From Luminiphilus sp. (GTDB taxonomy: Bacteria > Pseudomonadota > Gammaproteobacteria > Pseudomonadales > Halieaceae), in the NCBI GenBank assembly GCA_022425845.1, contig JAKMEU010000147.1, forward strand, positions 1 through 15,598: a DNA stretch of 15,598 nucleotides, in the 5' to 3' direction. Within the stretch, counting starts at the first letter, position 1; the number at the start of each line of letters is the position of its first letter. The notes under the pieces were generated by a model, which was not told where the DNA came from, made no database searches, and saw nothing but the letters and a program-made list of their open reading frames with translations. This document shows positions 1 through 7,104 of this stretch, piece after piece. Both the position numbers and the translations under genes were made by a program.

Positions 1-535
1 GCAGGTGACCTTTTATATACTGATCGCTTTCACCGTCGCCTACGGCCTGAATTCGCCAACCGTTGAACTGTCGCGTGACGCCATGCTCACCGCCGTCTTA
101 ATCGCCGCCGGCGTGATGGTGCCGACACAATTCTGGTTTTCGGGGCTATCCGACCGGCTGGGTCGAAAAAAGATTTACCGTTGGGGCGCCATTCTTACCG
201 GGCTCTGGGGTTTTGCGCTGTTTCCCCTGATAGACACCGGCTCACTGCCGCTGATCATCCTGGGCATCACGCTGGGACTGACCTTCCTGGGCATGCAATA
301 TGGTCCGCAGGCGGCTTATTTCACAGAGTTATTCAGCACCGAAGTGCGCTACTCAGGCGCATCCCTGGGCTATCAGATTGGGGCGATCATTGGCGGCGCA
401 CTGGCACCCACCATTGCGGTTTTGCTGTGGAATGAGCTGGGTATTTTCTTCGTCTCGCTCTATATCATGCTCGCGGCCGTTCTCACGCTGCTGTCGCTGG
501 CGCTACTGGAGGAGACGGGCGGCCGGGCGCTGTAG
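1..535 (+). CDS. MHS-family MFS transporter, C-terminal part (5' end outside window)
   Basis: This is the C-terminal half of an inner-membrane secondary transporter; the reading frame is open to the left edge, so the GTG near base 5 is probably internal. About five hydrophobic helices are visible. The loop motif SDRLGRKK (about residue 49 of the visible part) is the MFS motif A that recurs between the halves, and the stretch GPQAAYFTELF...VRYSGASLGYQ is typical of the metabolite:H+ symporter (MHS) subfamily, which contains ProP, ShiA and dicarboxylate or aromatic acid carriers. By family it would import a small organic acid or osmolyte with protons; the substrate cannot be read from this half. 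It ends with TAG at 533-535. No convincing terminator follows. Family assignment is firm, substrate unknown. Confidence 0.88.
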   Translation, partial: QVTFYILIAFTVAYGLNSPTVELSRDAMLTAVLIAAGVMVPTQFWFSGLSDRLGRKKIYRWGAILTGLWGFALFPLIDTGSLPLIILGITLGLTFLGMQYGPQAAYFTELFSTEVRYSGASLGYQIGAIIGGALAPTIAVLLWNELGIFFVSLYIMLAAVLTLLSLALLEETGGRAL

Positions 536-1192
536 CCTGCTCTTGCAGTTTTCGCGCCCTCAGGCACACACGAAAAAGCGAGGCCAACCCATCAAGAAAA
601 GGGCGATCTATAAAATAAGGTCGCCTATTTGGCTGTGCGCGGATTACCGGCATGTGAAGCCTGACGGCCCTCAAATTCTTCTTCGAAACCCAGGATGAAT
701 ACGCCGACCACAAGGGGGACGAGATAGGCGACCCCCTTATACGCTATGAACCTGGTTGGAAAATCTGTCCACACTGATCAGGACTTCAACGCCGCACAGC
801 TTGATCTCCGGTGCAATCTCCCTCCCTGTGCTGACGCTACCAGATCGCTTATCGCAGCACGGCTCTGATGCACGCCCGACAACTCTGGTCCGAGCAGAGT
901 TCAGTCCGTCATGAACCAAAACCCAAACTTGGCCTTTCCAAAGGCTAACCCGGTCAACTCCCCACCCCGAACAAAAAAGCGTTGCAATATGCAACTCATT
1001 GCGAATATTTGTGGCGTTATTGTTGATTTATATGGGTCGATAACTTAAGTATGTGAGGCGGAGTGTAATTTTGTCGCCGCTAACAAAAATGGCAAACCAC
1101 AGCTTACGGTAGAAACAGCCTGAGAAATAAGATTTCGAGCGCCAGATACGGGCGGCGCAGTTGACAGGAAGACAACTGAAAAGGACTTAGGG
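536..1192. other. 657-bp intergenic region without a convincing gene
   Basis: The stretch between the transporter and the protease has no reading frame with a start, ribosome binding site and recognisable product. On the + strand an open run of 39 codons without a start (about 658-777, reading FFFETQDEYADHKGDEIGDP in its middle, closed by TGA) looks more protein-like than its surroundings and could be a decayed coding remnant; I do not recognise it. A 7-bp inverted repeat (AACTCTG 881-887, CAGAGTT 895-901) has no T-run and is unlikely to be a terminator. The right part, 980-1192, carries a palindrome and a possible promoter for the protease gene, listed separately. Confidence 0.6.
981..995. 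promoter_or_regulatory. 15-bp palindrome, possible operator upstream of the protease gene
   Basis: GTTGCA-ATA-TGCAAC is a perfect inverted repeat with 6-bp arms and a 3-bp centre, about 200 bp before the protease start. It overlaps a possible -35 box (TTGCAA, 982-987) that has an AATATT -10-like box 16 bp downstream (1004-1009); both match consensus in 4 of 6 positions. A repressor binding here would block that promoter. The symmetry is seen directly; operator and promoter roles are inferred, and the promoter is weak enough to be chance. Confidence 0.3.
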
Positions 1193-4100
1193 ATGAGTGT
1201 CACAAAGTGGCTGATGCACGTTGGCATTTTCTTGGCGCTGGCGACACCCACGGCGTTTGGACAAGTAACATCAACTATGCGGGAAGGAATACTGTCCGCC
1301 CTACCAGACGCGGGTATTTCGAAAACCGATATCTACATCGTGCAGATGGCACAGCAGCCAGTGGCCGCTTATGAGGGTGGTATCAAGGGCCTGCGTGGCA
1401 CGAAACCCGGCAAGAATAAAAAGCTCAATCCAAAAGACCCGGCTGTCATTGCTTACGCGGATTACCTCCTGACACAGCAGGATGAAGCACTGAAACGAGC
1501 CGGCGGCGGACGCAAGGTCCACAGCTACAAGTATGTATTCAATGGCTTCGCCGCCAAATTAACCGGAAAACAGCGCAAAGCGTTGAGCGAGATGCCCGGG
1601 GTGCTTTCGATCTCATCGGACGCACTTCTGCGCCCCAGCACGATAACAACGACCGAAATGCTGAACCTCAATCAGGGAGTTTGGAACTCGCTTGGCGGCG
1701 TTGCAAACGCGGGCGAGGGCATAATCATCGGCATCATTGACACGGGTATTTGGCCAGAAAGTCAGAGCTTCTCGGATAGAACCCGCACCAATGGCAATGG
1801 GCGAGGAAATGGAAGCGACGACAAGCTCTCTTACCGGCAAATTCCGGGTTGGCATGGGCGCTGCGTGCCCGGCGACTCATTCCCTGCGTCCGACTGCAAC
1901 CAAAAGATAATTGGCGCTCAGTGGTTCAACCAGGGCTTTGGCGGGGACGAGGCAGTTCTGAACGCATTCCCCTTTGAATTTATATCCGCCCGGGATGCCG
2001 ATGGACATGGGACCCACATTGCGGGTACCGCTGCAGGCAACGCCGCCGTGCCTGTATCTATCGGCGAGTATGACCTGGGCGAAGCCAGCGGCATGGCCCC
2101 GCGCGCTCGGTTAGCCGTATACAAGGCATGCTGGGGTGATGCTGGCCCACTGGGTTACCAGAGCCTGAATAACACCGACGGCGGGTGCTACACCAGCGAC
2201 AGCGTGGCGGCCATCGATCAAGCGGTGATAGACGGTGTTGATGTACTGAACTTCTCCATTACCGGTTCTCGAGAGAGTTCCCTTTACCCCGTTTACATAT
2301 CTTTTCTCTATGCGGCGGATGCAGGAGTATTCGTTGCCGCGTCTGCAGGTAATTCTGGAATCGACGGCTCGGTGAACCACAATGTACCCTGGATGACCAC
2401 CGTTGCAGCCAGCACACAAGATAGCGACTGGGTGGGTAATGTAATCCTTGGCGACGGCAGCTCATTTGAAGGTAAAACCGTTGGCGGGGGCGCAAAGGGT
2501 GAACTGATTTACTCCGGTGATGCAGCCGCTGACGACGATATGCTTGAACAGGCCCAGTTGTGCTTTCCAGGGACCCTCGACAGTGATCGCATCGCGGGGA
2601 AAGTCGTCCTGTGCGATCGCGGTGATACCGCACTGATTGTAAAAAGCTACGCTGTGGCACAGGCAGGAGGCATCGGCATGATCCTCGCCAACCTCGAAGA
2701 CTCCGGGCAATCTATTAGTGCCGATTTTCACTTCGTCCCGAGCATTCATGTGGACCCCGCCAGCGGCGCAGTAATCCGAACCTACGCGCAATCGGGGGAA
2801 GCCTCTGCTGAAATCACAGCCCGCGAACAGCTAATCGTCGAAGCCCCGGAAGTAGCCAACTTTTCTTCGCGGGGGCCCGCACTAGCCGGCAAAGGAGATC
2901 TACTCAAACCCGACATCCTCGCCCCCGGAGTGGATATCATCGCAGCCGTATCGCCCTACAATGCCATGGGCGAGAATTTTGGTGCATATAGCGGGACGTC
3001 AATGTCCAGCCCACACATTGCAGGTGTCGCCGCACTTCTCAAGCAGCGTCACCCGGACTGGTCACCGGCCAAGATCAAATCAGCGCTGATGACCTCTGCA
3101 ACCACCAATACGAATGAGGGCAAACCCATCGCAGGTGGCGCCCTGGACTATGGCGCTGGGTTCGTACAACCAAATGCCGCTGACAATCCCGGTCTGGTTT
3201 ACGATGCGGATTTTAATGACTGGTTCCTCTATCTTTGCGGCACGGGTGAACTCCCTGATGGCTTCTGTCCCTTCGCGGGCATAGACCCATCTGATCTCAA
3301 CTACCCCTCTATTGCCATCGGCGCCCTGACCGCGCAGCAGCGGGTCGTTCGGAGGGTGACAAATGCAGGTGACCGCGAGGCCACATTCACAGCAACAGTT
3401 GAAGCGCCGCCGGGCATAGACACAGTACTGCATCCCACTACATTGACATTACCTCCGGGCGGAGAAGCTGAATACAGCATAACCCTCACGCCCGCTGAAA
3501 ACGCTGCCGTGGGCACCTTCAGCGAGGGGAGTATCACCTGGGTTAACGCTGACAGCAGTGCACGCAGCCCGATTGTGGTGCGCCCGGTGATACTAGACGC
3601 CCCCGGGGAAATAACCGGGGCGGGTGAAACAGGCAAGGCGGAATTTGATGTTGCGTTTGGCGCATCTGGTGCTTTCGACACGGTTTTTTCGGGGATGTCC
3701 GCAGCTGAAACCTACAAAGGTACAGTTCTTGACGACCCGACCAATAATTTAGGCGCCGCGCTGCGATCAGAGGGCTTCATAGGTCTTGATTTACAGCGCG
3801 TAACCATACCTCCCGGCACGCGCTATCAGCGCATCGCCCTGTTCGATGAATACACCAGTGGCGCGGACGATCTGGATCTGTTCGTATTTAAAGATGTTGG
3901 CGGGGAATGGGAATTTGTCGACGTGAGTTCCTTTGATACCAGCGCAGAGTACGTGGATATTATTAATCCCCACTCAGATACAGGTAGCTTTAATGTGCTC
4001 ATACACGGCTTTGATACCGAAGGGCCTGACACGGACTACACGCTATTCAGCTTTCCTTTGATTGGGGATGAGGATAATACGTCAATCCTGACCTCTCCGG

Positions 4101-4240
4101 ACGCAGTCCTCGGTGGAATTGATACAGTTACCGTGAACTGGGGGGACCTGGAAGCAGACACCAAATCCATGGGGCTGATCGAATACACGATAGATGGCTC
4201 ACCGGTTGGTCGCACCCTCCTGCGAATTGATACTGACTGA
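1193..4240 (+). CDS. Secreted subtilisin-like serine protease (S8) with PA insert, cucumisin-type architecture
   Basis: A 1015-residue exported endopeptidase. Residues 1-23 form a signal peptide (hydrophobic core GIFLALATPT, likely cut after AFG). An inhibitor I9-type propeptide spans about 45-148. The catalytic domain (about 170-665) shows the full triad: Asp183 in IIDTGIWPES, His272 in DGHGTHIAGT, Ser603 in GTSMSSPHIAG, plus oxyanion Asn387 in AASAGNSG. A protease-associated (PA) domain is inserted at about 435-545. After the catalytic domain come LNYPSIAI (about 700) and RRVTNAG, hallmarks of the Fn3-like domain of plant cucumisin-type subtilases. The last 200 residues include a region resembling a bacterial pre-peptidase C-terminal (PPC) domain (about 840-960, with DDLDLFVF). 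The ATG at 1193 has AAGGA at 1181-1185. No membrane or sorting tail is visible. It is monocistronic, closed by the terminator at 4251. Probable role: extracellular protein degradation. Confidence 0.95.
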   Translation: MSVTKWLMHVGIFLALATPTAFGQVTSTMREGILSALPDAGISKTDIYIVQMAQQPVAAYEGGIKGLRGTKPGKNKKLNPKDPAVIAYADYLLTQQDEALKRAGGGRKVHSYKYVFNGFAAKLTGKQRKALSEMPGVLSISSDALLRPSTITTTEMLNLNQGVWNSLGGVANAGEGIIIGIIDTGIWPESQSFSDRTRTNGNGRGNGSDDKLSYRQIPGWHGRCVPGDSFPASDCNQKIIGAQWFNQGFGGDEAVLNAFPFEFISARDADGHGTHIAGTAAGNAAVPVSIGEYDLGEASGMAPRARLAVYKACWGDAGPLGYQSLNNTDGGCYTSDSVAAIDQAVIDGVDVLNFSITGSRESSLYPVYISFLYAADAGVFVAASAGNSGIDGSVNHNVPWMTTVAASTQDSDWVGNVILGDGSSFEGKTVGGGAKGELIYSGDAAADDDMLEQAQLCFPGTLDSDRIAGKVVLCDRGDTALIVKSYAVAQAGGIGMILANLEDSGQSISADFHFVPSIHVDPASGAVIRTYAQSGEASAEITAREQLIVEAPEVANFSSRGPALAGKGDLLKPDILAPGVDIIAAVSPYNAMGENFGAYSGTSMSSPHIAGVAALLKQRHPDWSPAKIKSALMTSATTNTNEGKPIAGGALDYGAGFVQPNAADNPGLVYDADFNDWFLYLCGTGELPDGFCPFAGIDPSDLNYPSIAIGALTAQQRVVRRVTNAGDREATFTATVEAPPGIDTVLHPTTLTLPPGGEAEYSITLTPAENAAVGTFSEGSITWVNADSSARSPIVVRPVILDAPGEITGAGETGKAEFDVAFGASGAFDTVFSGMSAAETYKGTVLDDPTNNLGAALRSEGFIGLDLQRVTIPPGTRYQRIALFDEYTSGADDLDLFVFKDVGGEWEFVDVSSFDTSAEYVDIINPHSDTGSFNVLIHGFDTEGPDTDYTLFSFPLIGDEDNTSILTSPDAVLGGIDTVTVNWGDLEADTKSMGLIEYTIDGSPVGRTLLRIDTD

Positions 4241-4250
4241 GCACCAGACA

Positions 4251-4278
4251 AAAAACCCGGCCACTTCGCCGGGTTTTT
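4251..4278. terminator. Bidirectional Rho-independent terminator
   Basis: Stem CCCGGC (4256-4261) pairs with GCCGGG (4268-4273) around a CACTTC loop, flanked by five A on the left and five T on the right, so it works on both strands. It sits 10 bp after the protease stop and 67 bp beyond the P450 stop on the opposite strand, and so separates the two convergent units. Confidence 0.92.
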
Positions 4279-4345
4279 CTCTGGAGCCTGATGTGGAATC
4301 ACGTGGCCTGAGGACTTGAGGCGACGCCGCCTGGCGGGGCCTGCT

Positions 4346-5686
4346 TCAAGCAAGCGGGTGCAACCGCACCGGCAGTTCGTGATAACCCCGCACAAAGGAG
4401 TTGCAGGTCCGCACCGGCGGGCCCATCACCTCAATACGGTCAAACCGCTGCAGGATTTCTTCCCAAACGATGCGCAGCTGCATTTCCGCCAGGCGATTGC
4501 CCATGCAGCGATGGATCCCCATGCCGAATGAAAGGTGGTTGCGAACATTGGGCCGGTCAATAATGAATTGATCAGCGTTGGGGATGGCGTCACTGTCGCG
4601 GTTACCTGAAACGTACCACAACACCACCCGGCTGCCCTTGGGAATCAGCGTGCCATTGAGCTCGACATCCCGCGTTGCCGTGCGCCGCATATGGGGCAAC
4701 GGCGTCTGGTAGCGGATGATCTCCGACACCATGGAGGGTATCAGCTCGGGATTCGCCTTCAGCTTGGCAAACTCGGAGGGGTTATTTTGTAGGTGCAGCA
4801 CGCCACCGGTCATGGAGTTCCGGGTCGTATCGTTGCCGCCTACGATCAGGAGCATCAGGTTTCCCATGTAGGACAGCGGGTCGTCCACCATGTTGGCCGT
4901 CTTGGGATCGCGCTGCAGCATGCGGATCAGGTCAAATGATTCCCGATCGTCGGCTTTGTGCTGGTGCCAGAGCTTGGTAAAGAACTCCAGCATCTCGATC
5001 ATGATGACCCGGCGTTCATCAATACTTAGCCCCCGTCCCGCCGTGATGCGCGCGTCCGAGGTGGCCGTATCCGACCAGTGGGTCAGCAGCTGCCGCTGCT
5101 CCTGTGGAACATCAAAAAGGGTGGCCAGCATCTTGGTGGTCAGGTCAATCGAGACGCGATCAACCCAGTTGAACGTTTCACCCATGGGCAGGCCGTCGAG
5201 GGTCTCCTGGGTTCGCTGACGAATCAGCACCTCAAACTCCTGAAGATTGCGGGGGGCGACCACCCCCTGCACAGCACGGCGCTGGTCATCGTGTAACGGC
5301 GGATCGGTGGAAATAAACATCTGCACCGACATATCGGGCTCGGGATCGAGGATGGCAATCGAGGGCTCTGAGGAAAATGCCTCCCAGTTCTTCTCGACTT
5401 CGACGATGTCCTCGTAGCGGGTGATGGAGAAGAAATCTCCCTCGGCACCGGGGCCGCCGGGACCGTAGGACTGATAGTGAACGGGAGACTCCCTTCGCAG
5501 GCGTTCAAACAAGGGCTGCCAGGAATCGTGCTCGAAGCGGCGGGGATCAGCCACGTCCAGTTCATTCAGTGGTGTTGTCAATGGATCAGGCAACCCATCC
5601 TTCTGCGTGACGGCTTGGTTCACTGTCTTCACCTCCTCCGTGGCAGGCTGCACACCTGCAGCCTGTGGTGTTGTTGCATTGGACAA
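4346..5686 (-). CDS. Cytochrome P450, CYP153-type (alkane/fatty acid terminal hydroxylase family)
   Basis: A soluble bacterial P450 of 446 residues from the TTG at 5686. Core motifs are intact: I-helix GGNDTT (283-288), K-helix ExxR as E322-R325 in SEIIR, and the heme loop FGMGIHRCMGN with ligand Cys394. GGNDTTRNSM, MVSEIIR, YVSGNRD and GNRLAEMQLRIVWEEIL are, from memory, characteristic of CYP153, whose members hydroxylate terminal carbons of alkanes, fatty acids and some cyclic hydrocarbons using a [2Fe-2S] ferredoxin. The gene follows such a ferredoxin by 29 nt. The start is uncertain: the TTG has no Shine-Dalgarno, whereas the in-frame GTG at 5623 (Val22) has GGAGG 8 nt upstream and would give 425 residues. 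The N-terminal region is variable in this family. No ferredoxin reductase lies beside it. Family call strong, substrate unknown. Confidence 0.94.
   Translation of the reverse strand: MSNATTPQAAGVQPATEEVKTVNQAVTQKDGLPDPLTTPLNELDVADPRRFEHDSWQPLFERLRRESPVHYQSYGPGGPGAEGDFFSITRYEDIVEVEKNWEAFSSEPSIAILDPEPDMSVQMFISTDPPLHDDQRRAVQGVVAPRNLQEFEVLIRQRTQETLDGLPMGETFNWVDRVSIDLTTKMLATLFDVPQEQRQLLTHWSDTATSDARITAGRGLSIDERRVIMIEMLEFFTKLWHQHKADDRESFDLIRMLQRDPKTANMVDDPLSYMGNLMLLIVGGNDTTRNSMTGGVLHLQNNPSEFAKLKANPELIPSMVSEIIRYQTPLPHMRRTATRDVELNGTLIPKGSRVVLWYVSGNRDSDAIPNADQFIIDRPNVRNHLSFGMGIHRCMGNRLAEMQLRIVWEEILQRFDRIEVMGPPVRTCNSFVRGYHELPVRLHPLA
5632..5639 (-). promoter_or_regulatory. Strong Shine-Dalgarno inside the annotated P450 5' end
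   Basis: On the - strand GGAGGAGG lies here, with its nearer GGAGG 8 nt before an in-frame GTG (5621-5623). No comparable site precedes the TTG at 5686. This favours the GTG as the main P450 start, or as a second internal start. Confidence 0.5.
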
Positions 5687-5701
5687 AGGCCTACTGCCAT
5701 T

Positions 5702-5715
5702 GCCCGCAAGCGGGC
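5702..5715 (-). other. Hairpin in the ferredoxin-P450 gap
   Basis: GCCCG-CAAG-CGGGC (- strand GCCCG-CTTG-CGGGC) is a perfect 5-bp stem with a tetraloop, starting on the base next to the ferredoxin TAA. There is no T-run, so it is not a classical terminator. It may be an mRNA processing or stability element that sets ferredoxin against P450 levels; that role is inferred. Confidence 0.45.
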
Positions 5716-6030
5716 TTACATCTGAAATTCGGGTAGCCGAATCGTCATGTCATTCATCTGGTCGCTGATCTGCAACTGGCAGCTCAGCCGTGAATTCGAC
5801 TCGCGGTCGGGTCTCAGCCCAAGCATGGACTCTTCCTGGGGTTCCACCGCGGGCAAGTCACCCGCTGCCTCTACAAAGCAATGGCAAGTGCCACAAACCG
5901 CCGAGCCACCACAGTCGGCATCAATGCCGGGTATGTTGTGCTTCATGGCCGTCTCCATCACGGTCATACCGGATTCACCATCGACCTGGTGCTCGGTGCC
6001 GTCGAACTCGATGAAGGTTATTACGGGCAT
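5716..6030 (-). CDS. [2Fe-2S] ferredoxin, adrenodoxin/putidaredoxin type
   Basis: A 104-residue soluble electron carrier. The cluster ligands form C-x5-C-x2-C plus a distant Cys: Cys40, Cys46, Cys49 (in DADCGGSAVCGTCH) and Cys84 (RLSCQL), the pattern of ferredoxins that serve P450s and Rieske-type oxygenases. Length is normal. A fifth Cys, Cys51, directly follows the ligand loop and is not a usual ligand. The ATG is preceded by TAAGGAGA (6037-6044), a strong ribosome binding site. The gene lies between the desaturase-like gene (43 bp upstream) and the P450 (29 bp downstream), so it is probably co-transcribed and passes electrons to the P450 and perhaps also to the di-iron enzyme. Its reductase must be encoded elsewhere. 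Confidence 0.95.
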   Translation of the reverse strand: MPVITFIEFDGTEHQVDGESGMTVMETAMKHNIPGIDADCGGSAVCGTCHCFVEAAGDLPAVEPQEESMLGLRPDRESNSRLSCQLQISDQMNDMTIRLPEFQM

Positions 6031-6073
6031 GCTTAGTCTCCTTACGTGGGGGTTTTATGTCGTTGGGTAGATA

Positions 6074-7000
6074 TCAGTTAATTCGGCGCCAACTCGTACC
6101 CGACAACTCGTAAGTCGGCATACCCTGCTCGAACAGGGCATCACGGTTGGCTTCAAATACAGCGCGGTAACGATACCAGGGTACCCTGGGAAACGCGTGG
6201 TGGATGCCATGGTAATTCTGGAACCCCCAGCACCAGGTGCCAAAAGTCCGGGCCCAGCGGGGCAGTTCAAAAATAGAGGTGTCACGAAACTTATCTTGCA
6301 CAGAATGGGGTATGTGCACCACGTAAGCAAAGAGATAGACCAAAATCACCATACCAAGGACTGGCCCCAACACCAGAGTAAGGAAGACATCGAGAGACAC
6401 TGCACCCAGTGAGGCGCCCGTCGCAGCAACAACTGGACCAAACAGCGCCGCCAGCAGCAGGACTCGACTCAGCACAATAACCACGGTTTCCAAAACGAAA
6501 GTACGACGGAGCGCCGTGTGTGCACTCGCCCAACGACCCCGTACAAACAGGGCATACTGCTTGGCAAATAGGGTGACAGGTGACGCCACCATCTGCCAGG
6601 CATTGCGAGTCATGTTGGCACAGTCGACATCGGGGTCGGCGTCGTGGTCATTGGTGTGGTTGTGATGCAAAAAATGCTCATATCGGTGCGCGCTCATGGG
6701 GATGCCCATGGGAATGGCAACGGCATGGCCCACAAGCTCATTGAGCCAGCGATGCTGCTGTTGTCCACCACACACTGCACCGTGAACCGACTCGTGAAAC
6801 GCTGTATACCCCGCATAGGTGAGCAGGGCCATGACGAGCATCCCAGCTACAGCCGGGAACAGGCCCGCGACCACCGCGATTGGTGTAAGGAAATAAAGAG
6901 GCACCACCACAGCGGCCAGCACAACGGTGGGCCATGCCAGAGTGTCACAATAATCATTCGCAGACCGCTTAAGGGCCTGTACCTGTTCTCTGCTCGACAT
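6074..7000 (-). CDS. Membrane di-iron fatty acid desaturase / CrtR-like hydroxylase
   Basis: A 308-residue integral membrane protein of the fatty acid desaturase/hydroxylase superfamily. The three histidine boxes that bind the di-iron centre are complete: HESVH (69-73), HRYEHFLHH (105-113, with a further His at 115 in HNHTND) and HGIHH (264-268). Hydrophobic helices lie at about 25-65 and 165-230. The second box followed by TND and DADPD recalls CrtR-type carotenoid hydroxylases, and NYHGIHHAFPRVPWYR recalls bacterial acyl desaturases, so substrate and reaction (desaturation or hydroxylation) cannot be fixed. Such enzymes need reduced ferredoxin or a cytochrome, and a ferredoxin gene follows. 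The ATG is preceded by GGAGG (7006-7010) at 5 nt. It is the first gene of the operon, divergent from an AraC-type regulator. Confidence 0.9.
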   Translation of the reverse strand: MSSREQVQALKRSANDYCDTLAWPTVVLAAVVVPLYFLTPIAVVAGLFPAVAGMLVMALLTYAGYTAFHESVHGAVCGGQQQHRWLNELVGHAVAIPMGIPMSAHRYEHFLHHNHTNDHDADPDVDCANMTRNAWQMVASPVTLFAKQYALFVRGRWASAHTALRRTFVLETVVIVLSRVLLLAALFGPVVAATGASLGAVSLDVFLTLVLGPVLGMVILVYLFAYVVHIPHSVQDKFRDTSIFELPRWARTFGTWCWGFQNYHGIHHAFPRVPWYRYRAVFEANRDALFEQGMPTYELSGTSWRRIN

Positions 7001-7005
7001 AAAAA

Positions 7006-7010
7006 CCTCC
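7006..7010 (-). promoter_or_regulatory. Ribosome binding site of the desaturase, next to a hairpin arm
   Basis: GGAGG on the - strand, 5 nt before the ATG at 7000. Its first two bases (7009-7010) belong to the 3' arm of an 8-bp inverted repeat, so folding of the leader would partly hide it. Confidence 0.7.
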
Positions 7011-7042
7011 TGCTTTAGCGTGATAATTTAACCCAAAGCAGG
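7009..7042 (-). promoter_or_regulatory. Inverted repeat in the divergent araC/desaturase region (leader hairpin or operator)
   Basis: CCTGCTTT (7009-7016) and AAAGCAGG (7035-7042) are perfect 8-bp complements separated by 18 bp. In the desaturase mRNA they would form a stem whose 3' arm runs into the Shine-Dalgarno. As DNA the half-sites lie 26 bp apart centre to centre, which would also suit a regulator touching two sites. AAGCA-GG-TGCTT (7036-7047) forms a second, overlapping small palindrome on the right arm. The symmetry is seen directly; function is inferred. Confidence 0.5.
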
Positions 7043-7078
7043 TGCTTGCTCCCGTTCCTGTTGCGCCAATAAGGTGTC

Positions 7079-7084
7079 ATTATA
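7079..7084 (-). promoter_or_regulatory. Candidate -10 box for the desaturase-ferredoxin-P450 operon
   Basis: The - strand reads TATAAT, a perfect -10 consensus, about 80 bp before the desaturase ATG. No good -35 lies 16-18 bp further upstream, as is common where an activator is required. Transcription from here would put the inverted repeat at 7009-7042 in the leader RNA. Confidence 0.35.
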
Positions 7085-7104
7085 CGCCTAACTGGGGGGT
7101 TTAG

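Noticed and set aside
600..632. GGGCGATC...GGTCGCCT imperfect hairpin as the transporter terminator
   Set aside because: Imperfect stem, 12-nt loop, 65 bp past the stop and no real T-run; too weak to annotate.
881..901. 7-bp inverted repeat AACTCTG/CAGAGTT as a terminator
   Set aside because: No T-run on either side and no gene ending near it.
737..994. 85-codon - strand open frame in the intergenic region
   Set aside because: No ribosome binding site, odd composition and no recognisable domain; treated as chance.
2259..2660. 133-codon - strand frame inside the protease gene
   Set aside because: It lies wholly within a well-supported catalytic domain on the other strand and has no family features.
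4319..4332. AGGCG-ACGC-CGCCT hairpin as a separate P450 terminator
   Set aside because: No T-run on the - strand; the strong bidirectional terminator at 4251-4278 already serves this end.
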